From Planktomarina sp. (GTDB lineage Bacteria > Pseudomonadota > Alphaproteobacteria > Rhodobacterales > Rhodobacteraceae), in the NCBI GenBank assembly GCA_022425445.1, contig JAKMFM010000191.1, positions 1 through 19,742 of the forward strand: DNA of 19,742 nt. Direction: 5' to 3'. The notes below the pieces were generated by a model. The model saw nothing but the letters and a program-made list of their open reading frames with translations. It did not search any database and was not told the origin of the DNA. Each line of letters begins with the position of its first letter. Positions within the stretch are counted from its first letter, which is position 1. The position numbers and the translations under genes were made by a program. Positions 5,800 to 14,200 of the stretch are shown here, one piece after another.

Positions 5800-7677
5800 C
5801 TAGAGTGCACGCTCCCAAGACCAGACAAAGCCACCAAGCACTTGGCTCACCGCCTCATCCTCCGCGGGGCCAGCCACTTGCGCCACAAGCCCCCGTTGCT
5901 TGTCTTCAATCACCGACTGCACCTCGGCCGGCACGCCCGCCTCTACCAACGCCGCATTATATATGCGGGTGATCGCAGATTTGCGCAACGCAGGTTTAAA
6001 GACCTTTCCTACGGCGGTTTTTGGCAGCTCTGGCATAATCTCAATGTATTTTGGTTGAGCGGCCCGTTCTGCCACGCGTTCATTCGCAAATGTTATCAGA
6101 TCCTCTGGGCTGACCTTTGTGCCTGCGACCAGTTCGACGTAAGCACAGGGAAGTTCTCCAGAATGTGCATCGGGCTGGCCAATCGCACCAACGAATCCGA
6201 CGGCCTCATGGCCCGCCAGAGCTTCCTCAATCTGAGCTGGGTCAATGTTGTGACCACCGCGAATAATGAGATCTTTGGCGCGGCCTGTGATCCACAGGTA
6301 GCCATCGGCGTCCATCCGCCCCAAATCCCCCGTACGCAGGTAACGTTCATAATGATAGAGGTTTTTGTTCTTGGCCGTCTCCGTGTAGGTGTGGCCCAAA
6401 AACACCCCCGGATTATCAATGCAGATTTCTCCAATCTCATCGACATCGCACTCCTCGGGTCCCGCGGCCCCGTCGCGCAAAATTTTAACGGTCGTATATG
6501 GCAAAGGAAGGCCAACAGATCCGACTTTTTTGAGACCTTGATCAGGGTTGCAAGAGACCAAACAGGTCACCTCTGTCAAACCATACCCCTCGACAACCTC
6601 AACCCCAGTCGCAGCTTCAAAGCGCTTGAACAGCTCAACCGGCAAAGGTGAAGATCCAGAAAACGCCGTTCGAAGTGACGAGATATCAGCGTTCACAGGG
6701 CGCTGCATCAGCGCGGAGAGCGCGGTTGGAACGGTAATCATGAACGTCACATTCCAGCGCTCTACGAGCTTCCAGAAATTATCAAACACGCCCTCGCCCC
6801 GATAGCCTTGCGGGGTGGGAAAGACCACATGGGCGCCAGAACTGATCATAGCCATCAAAATTACATGGCAGGCAAAAACGTGAAACAGGGGCAAAGGACA
6901 AATGATCGTGTCTTGGGCCTCAAATAACATACGATCCCCAAGCCAGCCATTATAGACAATGCCAGAATATTTATGTTGCGCAACTTTCGGCATGCCTGTT
7001 GTTCCACCCGTATGAAAATAGGCCGCAACACGATCTTCAGTTGCATCTTGAAAATCAAGGATCCGGTTCTGCTTTGCCAACTCTGTGTTGAAATCTAGAA
7101 CCTGCGCAGCGTGGGTGACGGTGACTTTTGGGCGAATGAGCGGCACGATCCAAGATTTGGGCGGTGTCAGATAGCGGTTGAGATCCACTTCCAGCACAGT
7201 TTGCACATTCGGCGCCTGCGCGACAGCATCAGCCGCCAGCTGTGGCAGGTCCGTTTTTGGGAACCCGCGCAGGGTGACCAAGACCTTCGCATTGGTCTCG
7301 CGCAAGATTGCGGCAATCTGGTCTGGTTCCAGCAAAGGGTTGATGGGATTGGCGATGCCCGCAATGCTGCCCCCCACAAGGGTCAAGGCCGCCTCGCTAC
7401 AGATCGGCAAAAGATAGGCCACGACATCATTTTCCCCAACACCCAAGCGGCGGAATAGATTGGCAGCCTGCACCGATTTATCTCGAAACTCTTGCCAGCT
7501 CAGGGTTTCCGCCTTGTCCGACGGACCCGAGGTGATCTGAAAACTCACACCCGGGCGGGCACCATGGCGCGCGGCCACCCGATCGATGAACTGATACATT
7601 GTTTTGGGAACATCGCGCTCCGCCCAAGGCATTTCGTTTTCGACGGCATCTCGATCAGCTTTTGTTGCAAATCCCAT
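5800..7677 (-). CDS. Acyl-CoA synthetase (AMP-forming), FadD-like
   Basis: Adenylate-forming ligase that activates a carboxylic acid with ATP and joins it to CoA. Core motifs in order: HTGGTTGMPK (about 222-231, phosphate loop), VEGYGLTE (about 362-369), YLRTGDLGRMDADGYLW with GRAKD (about 447-469, hinge) and LPKTAVGK ending at Lys558, the catalytic lysine. At 625 aa it is longer than many FadD proteins, with about 60 extra residues at the C-terminus. I chose the second of two in-frame ATGs: GGGAG lies 6 bases before it but touches the first. No signal peptide is seen; it is a cytosolic or peripheral enzyme. A fatty or aryl acid is plausible and the desaturase neighbour favours a fatty acid, but this is inference. 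A 293-codon frame on the opposite strand is only its shadow. Confidence 0.9.
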   Translation of the reverse strand: MGFATKADRDAVENEMPWAERDVPKTMYQFIDRVAARHGARPGVSFQITSGPSDKAETLSWQEFRDKSVQAANLFRRLGVGENDVVAYLLPICSEAALTLVGGSIAGIANPINPLLEPDQIAAILRETNAKVLVTLRGFPKTDLPQLAADAVAQAPNVQTVLEVDLNRYLTPPKSWIVPLIRPKVTVTHAAQVLDFNTELAKQNRILDFQDATEDRVAAYFHTGGTTGMPKVAQHKYSGIVYNGWLGDRMLFEAQDTIICPLPLFHVFACHVILMAMISSGAHVVFPTPQGYRGEGVFDNFWKLVERWNVTFMITVPTALSALMQRPVNADISSLRTAFSGSSPLPVELFKRFEAATGVEVVEGYGLTEVTCLVSCNPDQGLKKVGSVGLPLPYTTVKILRDGAAGPEECDVDEIGEICIDNPGVFLGHTYTETAKNKNLYHYERYLRTGDLGRMDADGYLWITGRAKDLIIRGGHNIDPAQIEEALAGHEAVGFVGAIGQPDAHSGELPCAYVELVAGTKVSPEDLITFANERVAERAAQPKYIEIMPELPKTAVGKVFKPALRKSAITRIYNAALVEAGVPAEVQSVIEDKQRGLVAQVAGPAEDEAVSQVLGGFVWSWERAL

Positions 7678-7736
7678 AAGCATCTCCCAAAACTCGCGCG
7701 CGCGTTAATCCGCGCAACTCTGGGTCAAGATGCTAA

Positions 7737-7762
7737 AAATTCCTAAATTGCGCAAGGAATTT
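7737..7762 (-). terminator. Possible terminator after the ABC transporter gene
   Basis: AAATTCCT and AGGAATTT form an 8-bp inverted repeat around a 10-base loop, 24 bases past the transporter stop codon. On the minus strand the stem runs directly into a stretch of T. The stem is AT-rich and therefore weak, but position and tail are right. Confidence 0.4.
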
Positions 7763-7785
7763 GCGTGGGGCTCTGCAGATAAACG

Positions 7786-9576
7786 CTAAACAGAGTCGGT
7801 TTCAGAAAACTGCAATTTGGCCAAGCGCGCATAAAGCCCGCCTTCAGCGACCAAACTGCCATGCGTGCCCTGCGCTACGAATTGCCCCTGATCCATCACC
7901 AAAATGCGATCTGCATTTTTAACCGTCGCCAAGCGGTGCGCCACCACCAAGGTGGTGCGATCCTTTGATAGCTCTTCAAATGCTTTTTGCACCACAGCCT
8001 CACTCTCACCATCCAGAGCGGAGGTCGCCTCATCCAGCAAGAGTACAGGGGCATCCCGCAATATTGCACGCGCAATGGCAATGCGTTGCTTCTGCCCGCC
8101 AGAAAGCATCACACCACGCTCGCCAACATAGCTGTCATAGCCATCGGGCAGCGCACGAATGAATTCATCTGCCGCCGCGGCCTTGGCCGCCGCTATCACC
8201 TCATCGCGGCTGGCACTTGGGCGGCCAAATAAAATATTATCATAGGCGGAACTGGCAAAAATAACTGGATCTTGCGGCACAAGCGCCATGAATTGCCGGA
8301 AATCACTGCGCCGCATCTCCGGCAAAGGGACACCGCCAAAGGTGATCTGTCCGGCTTGCGGATCAAAAAACCGCTGCACAAGTTGAATAATCGTCGACTT
8401 ACCAGCGCCAGACGGTCCCACCAAAGCCACCGTTTCACCCGGATTGATGGTGAAATTCACCACATTAAGCGTCGGCGACCCTGGCCGGCTTGGAAACGCA
8501 AACTGCACATCCTTAAATACCAAAGCACCCGGTTTCGCCGGTGTCGGGGTCTTTGGATCAGCAATCGTGTCCTCAGCCTCCAGCAGCTCAACCAGACGCT
8601 CTGTTGCGCCGGCGGCTCGCTGCAGCTCGGACCAAAGCTCTGACAGGGCCGCAGTCGAGCTGGCCACGATAGCGGCATAGATGACAAATTGCACCAATTG
8701 TCCGGCGGTGGTGGCGCCGCTGCGCACGTCAATCGCACCAATCCACAAAACCCCCATCACGCCGCTGAACGCCACAAAGATAATGATCATCGTTATCAGC
8801 GCCCGTGTTGTGATCCTTGCGCGCGCGCTGTCATAGGCCTTTTCGGTGACATCTGAAAACTCTGCCGAGCTGCGGGCCTCATGGGTAAAGGCCTGTACGG
8901 TTTGCGCTGACAACAGCGATTCCGATGCCTTCCCGGAGGAGGCTGCAATCCAATCTTGATTTTGCCGCGACAAGCCGCGCAATTTGCGTCCTAATGCCAA
9001 AATTGGCCCTAAAATGAGAGGAACGATCAAGAGGACCAAACCGGTCAGCTTTGGAGAGGTCCAGAGCATCATAATCAATCCACCAGACATCATCAGCATA
9101 TTGCGCAGCAGCCAGCTGGCGGAGGAGCCAATGACAGATAGAATCAAAGTCGTGTCGGTCGTGATACGACTGAGGACCTCACCGGTCATCAATTTTTCAA
9201 AATATGCCGGCGACATTCCAATCATGCGATCAAAAATGGCCTTACGCAAATCTGCAACTACCCGCTCGCCGAGACGTGTCACCACATAGTACCGCAGGCC
9301 CGAGCCCAGCGCGAAGACAGCGGCAACCGCAATGGCGCCCATAAAATATTGGTTGAGCAGGGATACATCCCCAATTGAGAACCCGTCAATCACTCTGCGG
9401 GCTGCAACCGGCAAAATCAATGAGACGCTGGCAGTGATGATAAGGGCCGTCAGTGCCAGCACGACCCAAACTTTATAGGGGGCAAAATAGGGAAGCAGAG
9501 CTTTCAACACCCCAACTTGTTTTGAGGCGGCGCGCTCTTCGCGCACCTCTGCCGCTGAATTTGGTGTTTGTGTCAT
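7786..9576 (-). CDS. ABC half-transporter (fused membrane and ATPase domains, MsbA/ABCB type)
   Basis: A 596-aa exporter subunit with an N-terminal membrane domain (residues about 35-315, hydrophobic segments near 38-58, 78-98, 155-195 and 260-300) and a C-terminal ATPase. ATPase motifs: Walker A GPSGAGKST (387-395), Q-loop Gln435, signature LSGGQ (491-495), Walker B VLLLDEATSALD (from 511) and the switch histidine in VVAHR (547). Such proteins work as homodimers in the inner membrane and export lipids, glycolipids or drugs. AAGGGG lies 6 bases from the ATG. Next to an acyl-CoA synthetase and a desaturase a lipid substrate is tempting, but ABCB half-transporters cannot be assigned by motif alone, so I give no gene symbol. 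Confidence 0.92.
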   Translation of the reverse strand: MTQTPNSAAEVREERAASKQVGVLKALLPYFAPYKVWVVLALTALIITASVSLILPVAARRVIDGFSIGDVSLLNQYFMGAIAVAAVFALGSGLRYYVVTRLGERVVADLRKAIFDRMIGMSPAYFEKLMTGEVLSRITTDTTLILSVIGSSASWLLRNMLMMSGGLIMMLWTSPKLTGLVLLIVPLILGPILALGRKLRGLSRQNQDWIAASSGKASESLLSAQTVQAFTHEARSSAEFSDVTEKAYDSARARITTRALITMIIIFVAFSGVMGVLWIGAIDVRSGATTAGQLVQFVIYAAIVASSTAALSELWSELQRAAGATERLVELLEAEDTIADPKTPTPAKPGALVFKDVQFAFPSRPGSPTLNVVNFTINPGETVALVGPSGAGKSTIIQLVQRFFDPQAGQITFGGVPLPEMRRSDFRQFMALVPQDPVIFASSAYDNILFGRPSASRDEVIAAAKAAAADEFIRALPDGYDSYVGERGVMLSGGQKQRIAIARAILRDAPVLLLDEATSALDGESEAVVQKAFEELSKDRTTLVVAHRLATVKNADRILVMDQGQFVAQGTHGSLVAEGGLYARLAKLQFSETDSV

Positions 9577-9650
9577 GCCCGCCCCTTAAACTTGCCCACT
9601 CGATGTATCCGCCTGCAGGTCAACCAACAAGAGGGCGCGTTCAATAAAAT

Positions 9651-9668
9651 CGGAGTATCGCAAATACG
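9651..9668. repeat. Direct repeat, copy 1
   Basis: CGGAGTATCGCAAATACG matches the sequence 363 bases further on at 15 of 18 positions, with the first ten identical. Both copies are preceded by a similar A-rich run (TCAATAAAAT here, TCAAAAATAGC at copy 2). This copy also contains a small TATCG/CGATA inverted repeat with its right flank. Confidence 0.5.
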
Positions 9669-9710
9669 ATAGCGTCCATCGCTGCCGAGGTCACACGCAG
9701 TCCAACACCA

Positions 9711-9995
9711 GTGCTTTTGAAGCGCCAGCACCCGCAAAACATGCAGGTGCATCTGCAAATTAAAACTGGTCCCCTGTGCCCCCTGGTAGAAAATCAAGCA
9801 GCAGATGGCCCAGGCCTGGTCTTGGAAGGGGGCGCAGCAGACCCTCAGACGGTGGGGCCACTGTCTTTGAAACCTCAAGAAAAAGCTAGGCTGGACCTCG
9901 CTTTTCCCGCTCGTCTTCGACTTGGTCCGCAAACCCCGGCCGGTGGTCTTGAATTTCAATGTGACTTTGATATCGCCTATGAGGCCACGCCCTAG
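9711..9995 (+). CDS. Doubtful short ORF, possibly a remnant of a secreted beta-sandwich protein
   Basis: A 94-codon frame starting with GTG (or ATG 30 bases later); neither start has a ribosome site. The frame is open from 9648, so the coding part could be the end of something longer. The C-terminal LRLGPQTPAGG followed by CDFDIAYE has the spacing of the last strands of small surface-protein domains such as DUF4402, but the resemblance is weak and judged by eye only. It lies between the two direct repeats. It may equally be a chance frame. Confidence 0.2.
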   Translation: MLLKRQHPQNMQVHLQIKTGPLCPLVENQAADGPGLVLEGGAADPQTVGPLSLKPQEKARLDLAFPARLRLGPQTPAGGLEFQCDFDIAYEATP

Positions 9996-10013
9996 CGCCG
10001 ACTCAAAAATAGC

Positions 10014-10031
10014 CGGAGTATCGAGTATACG
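10014..10031. repeat. Direct repeat, copy 2
   Basis: CGGAGTATCGAGTATACG, the partner of the copy at 9651. It lies 34 bases beyond the 3' end of the tRNA-Gly gene, on the side where integrating elements often leave attachment-site remnants, but it does not copy any part of the tRNA. Confidence 0.5.
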
Positions 10032-10064
10032 CCTGTATTCATGTTGGAAAAAATGGAGATATTT

Positions 10065-10138
10065 TGGAGCGGGTAGCGGGAATCGAACCCGCACCTTAAG
10101 CTTGGAAGGCTCTTATGATACCATTTCACCATACCCGC
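10065..10138 (-). tRNA. tRNA-Gly (anticodon TCC)
   Basis: The minus strand folds into a 74-nt cloverleaf: a 7-bp acceptor stem GCGGGTA/TACCCGC, discriminator T, encoded CCA, anticodon loop CTTCCAA, and T-arm GCGGGTTCGATTCCCGC. It decodes GGA and GGG. A tRNA of this type is essential and usually single-copy. Confidence 0.97.
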
Positions 10139-10149
10139 GCCGTGCCAGA

Positions 10150-10178
10150 CAGGTATGCCAGCGCAATTTCAACGTCAA
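10150..10178 (-). promoter_or_regulatory. Candidate promoter of tRNA-Gly
   Basis: On the minus strand TTGACG and TACCTG are 17 bases apart, and the second box is 11 bases from the mature tRNA 5' end. The -35 box is good and the -10 box poor, but the layout mirrors that of the tRNA-fMet gene. Confidence 0.4.
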
Positions 10179-10233
10179 GTCCGGAAGTGCATATTATCTA
10201 TCCTTCGGCGCAGACAACCGCTCAAAGCTCAAA

Positions 10234-11109
10234 CTAAGCAGATTTGACCATCCGACTGGCCTGTTGGCGGTAAAGGGTAAAGGCGCCCGTTCCAACAATA
10301 ATCGCGGCCCCCATCAAGGCCAAACGATCTGGCCATTCGCCAAAAAACACATAGCCCAAGATTAATGCGGCGATGAGGCCAATATAACGAAACTGCGCAG
10401 TGAAGCTGACATCCCCTGTGCGAATTGCATAAACACTCACGAGATATCCCAGCAAAATCGCGAGTGACGAGCCGCATAGTGCCGCCCAAGATGTCAGAGA
10501 AATCGCTACCCATGGCTCAAACATCGTTGCAACACTCGCTGCGCCAAACACTCCGATGGCCGCAAAGAGCGACATTTCCTGCGAAGACAGCTTGGCCCCC
10601 AAACTGCGCGCAGTCAAATCGCGGATCGTGACACAGATCACCGCCGCCAAACAAAACAATGAGTAAACATTAAAACCATCACTGCCAGGCTTCACAATGA
10701 ACAACATCCCCAGGAAACCAATGAAAATCGCCAGCAATCGGCGCCAACCCAAGGGTTCCCCAAGGAAGATGAAGGCCGCCAAAGGGATGGTGAGCGGCAG
10801 GATTTGCAAAATGGCCGTCATATTGGCCAATTCCATGTTGAACAGAGCCGTAACGATAAAGAATGCGGCGCCGATTTCTGCCGCAACGCGCAGCAATAGG
10901 ATCATCTTGTCGCGGCGCCGCAGCTCCTGCACGCGCCAGCCGGAGCGCATGACCATGACAGCCAGTACGATCACCACAATTCCGCCGCGCACTGCGAGCG
11001 TTTGGAAAATCGGCAGAACCCCACCCAAAGATTTTATCACCGCGTCATTCACGGCGAAACAAATCATTGAGCACACCATGAAGAGCGCTCCGCGGATATT
11101 GTCGGTCAT
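10234..11109 (-). CDS. DMT-superfamily (EamA) transporter
   Basis: A 291-aa inner-membrane protein with about ten hydrophobic helices in two repeated EamA halves (residues about 5-135 and 150-280). The N-terminal segment CFAVNDAVIKSLGG and the ILQILPLTIPLAAFIFLGEPL stretch, with a conserved Glu before the next helix, are typical; the second half repeats this pattern at LILGYVFFGEWP. The family exports or imports amino acids, metabolites or drugs; the substrate cannot be told. AAGG lies 7 bases from the ATG. The gene follows the rpoC terminator and precedes the tRNA-Gly promoter, so it is probably a single-gene unit. Confidence 0.9.
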   Translation of the reverse strand: MTDNIRGALFMVCSMICFAVNDAVIKSLGGVLPIFQTLAVRGGIVVIVLAVMVMRSGWRVQELRRRDKMILLLRVAAEIGAAFFIVTALFNMELANMTAILQILPLTIPLAAFIFLGEPLGWRRLLAIFIGFLGMLFIVKPGSDGFNVYSLFCLAAVICVTIRDLTARSLGAKLSSQEMSLFAAIGVFGAASVATMFEPWVAISLTSWAALCGSSLAILLGYLVSVYAIRTGDVSFTAQFRYIGLIAALILGYVFFGEWPDRLALMGAAIIVGTGAFTLYRQQASRMVKSA

Positions 11110-11183
11110 GGATTTGCCTTCGTTGTGAACATAAATATCGTCTCAGAACTACCGGGCTCTATTTCGACAAAAAGTGCAACTGC

Positions 11184-11214
11184 AAAAGAAAAGGGCCGCT
11201 CAGAAGAACGGCCC
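11184..11214 (-). terminator. Rho-independent terminator of the rpoBC operon
   Basis: On the minus strand GGGCCGTTC and GAGCGGCCC form a 9-bp stem (one G-U) with loop TTCT, followed directly by TTTTCTTTT. It starts 22 bases after the rpoC stop codon. This is a textbook intrinsic terminator and marks the end of the operon. Confidence 0.9.
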
Positions 11215-11236
11215 TAAATCACATAGTATGAGTGTC

Positions 11237-14200
11237 TTACTCTTCGTTGTTCTCAACAGTATCAACCAACAAACTTTCGAACATCTCATCTGGAGTTTCA
11301 ACCTCGGCTGCTGGCGCGGCCAAGGCAATTGCCTCCTCCGCTTCGGCGCGGCGTGCTTCAATCACAACATTGTCGCGATCTGCAGCCACGCGACGCATCT
11401 TCTGCGTCGCGCCACCGGTGCCAGCCGGGATCAAGCGCCCAACGATGACATTTTCTTTGAGACCAATGAGCTTATCTCGTTTGCCTTGGACGGAAGCCTC
11501 GGTAAGAACCCGCGTGGTTTCTTGGAATGAAGCCGCAGAGATGAAGGAGCGCGTTTGCAAGGACGCTTTCGTGATCCCCAGCAAAATCGGCTCGCCCTGT
11601 GCAGGACGACTGCCTTTTGACAAAGCCTTTTCATTGGCTGCGTCAAATTCAGCTTTGTCGACATGCTCACCTTTAAGCAAGGTCGTCTCACCGCTGTCTG
11701 TGATTTCCCATTTCTGCAACATTTGACGCACAATCACTTCAATGTGCTTGTCGTTGATCTTCACCCCTTGCAGGCGATACACGTCCTGAACCTCGTCGAT
11801 CATATAATCGGCCAACGCCTCAACACCCAGAACCGCAAGAATGTCATGCGGCGCAGGGTTGCCGTCCATGATGTAATCACCTTTCTTGATGAAATCACCT
11901 TCTTGGACCGGGATGTGTTTGCCTTTTGGCACCATGTATTCAACTTTTTCCAAAGTCTCGTCAGCAGGTTCAATCGCGATGCGACGTTTGTTTTTGTAGT
12001 CTTTGCCAAAGCGCACATGGCCATCAATTTCTGCGATGATCGCGTGATCTTTGGGGCGGCGTGCCTCAAACAATTCCGCAACCCGTGGCAGACCACCAGT
12101 GATGTCTTTGGATCGACCACCCTCACGCGGGATACGCGCCAAGATGTCACCCGCTTTGATTTCCTGACCGTCCTCAACGGACAGAACCGCATCGACGGAC
12201 ATGGCATAGGCAATTGGATTGCCATCTTCACGGGTCAGCATTTCACCCTTTTCATCGGTGACGATGATTTTGGGCGCCAATTCGCTGCCTTTCAATGCCG
12301 CACGCCAATCGGTCACGATTTTCTGCGTCATTCCTGTCGCGTCATCTGTCTCGTCACGCACGGCAATGCCAGACACCAGATCAACATATTTCACCACACC
12401 TGACTTCTCAGCAATGATGGGCAATGTGAACGGATCCCATTCAAACAGCTTGTCGCCACGCTCAATAGTTTGGCCATCTTTGACCAACATTTTCGAGCCA
12501 TAGGCAACCTTGTAGCTGGCAATCACCGCGCCACCGACGTCAAGAATACTGGCCACCATGTTGCGTGTCATGGAGAGCTGTTCACCGGCTGAGTTTTTCA
12601 GCAAGATTGCATTCTCGAGGTGCACTTTACCAGATTGGCTGCTTTCTTGGCTTGATTGCTGGCCACCACCTTGTGCAACGCCCCCGATGTGAAACGTCCG
12701 CATTGTGAGCTGAGTACCGGGTTCCCCAATTGACTGCGCCGCGATGATGCCCACCGCTTCACCTTGGTTCACCAATGTACCACGAGCCAAATCGCGACCA
12801 TAGCAGGCCGCACAGATGCCATCTTCTGTTTCACAGGTCAAAGGTGACCGGATCAACATAGAAATCACACCATTCTCTTCGATGAAGTCAGCTTTGCGCT
12901 CATCAATGATTTCGCCCTTGGCACATAGAACCTCATCCGTGCCGGGTTTCATCACATCTTCAGCCGCAACCCGGCCCAAGATCCGCTCTGACAAAGAGGA
13001 GATCACTTCGCCATCATTGATCGCAGCCCGTGCTGTGATGGAACGGTCAGTGCCGCAATCATGCTGGCGCACGATGCAATCCTGAGCCACATCCACAAGA
13101 CGACGTGTAAGGTAACCTGAGTTGGCCGTTTTCAGAGCCGTATCCGACAGACCCTTCCGCGCACCGTGGGTTGAGTTGAAATACTCAAGAACGGTCAAAC
13201 CTTCTTTAAAGTTCGAGATGATCGGTGTTTCGATGATATCGCCGTTTGGTTTGGCCATCAGACCACGCATACCGCCCAACTGTTTCATTTGAGTGACCGA
13301 GCCACGCGCTTTCGAATGGGCCATCATGTAGACCGAATTTGGCTCCATTTCAGCGCCAGTCTCGTCGAATTTCACCGAAGCAATCGCATCCATCATGGAG
13401 TCGGTCACTTGGTCATTACAGTTTGACCAAGCGTCGATCACCTTGTTGTATTTTTCACCCTGGGTGATCAAACCATCCATATATTGCTGTTCGAACTCTT
13501 TAACTTGAGCGCGCACACCATCGACGATGGTCCATTTGGTGTCAGGAACCAACATATCATCCTTGCCGAAAGAAATGCCGGCGCGGAAGGCTTCGCGGAA
13601 ACCCAACGTCATCACATGGTCACAGAAAATCACAGATTCTTTCTGACCACAGTAGCGATAGACCGTATCGATAACCTGCTGAACTTCGCCTTTTTTCAAA
13701 AGACGGTTCACCAAGCTGAATGGCGCCTTTGCGTTCTGAGGCAGCAAAGCGCCCAAACGCACACGGCCCGGTGTAGTTTCAAACCGCACCATGACCTCAT
13801 TGCCTTCGTCATCGATCTGCGGAACGCGTGCTTGGATTTTTGCATGAAGATGCACAATACCCGCATCAAGTGCATGCTGCACTTCATCCACGGAACCAAA
13901 AATCATGCCTTCGCCCTTCATGCCTTCGCGCATTAGCGACGTGTAATAAAGGCCCAAGATCATATCCTGTGACGGTACGATAATCGGCGCGCCGTTGGCC
14001 GGAGACAGAACGTTGTTGGTGGACATCATCAGAACCCGCGCTTCCAACTGTGCTTCCAAGCTCAGAGGAACGTGAACCGCCATTTGGTCGCCGTCAAAGT
14101 CAGCGTTAAACGCGGAACAGACCAGCGGGTGCAGCTGAATCGCCTTGCCTTCAATCAAAACCGGCTCAAAAGCTTGGATCCCCAAACGGTGCAGAGTTGG

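Larger units (their letters stand above)
9577..10064. other. 488-base gene-poor interval between the ABC transporter gene and tRNA-Gly
   Basis: No clearly coding sequence. Contents are the upstream region of the ABC transporter, two imperfect direct repeats near its ends, and one doubtful plus-strand ORF. A 173-codon minus-strand frame that begins inside the tRNA-Gly gene also crosses it; that frame has no family features and is taken as chance. Confidence 0.55.

Noticed and set aside
5770..6651. 293-codon plus-strand frame
   Set aside because: Lies entirely opposite the acyl-CoA synthetase gene and is explained by codon bias of that gene.
9573..10094. 173-codon minus-strand frame
   Set aside because: It begins inside tRNA-Gly, has no ribosome site, and reads like the chance product often seen downstream of tRNA genes.
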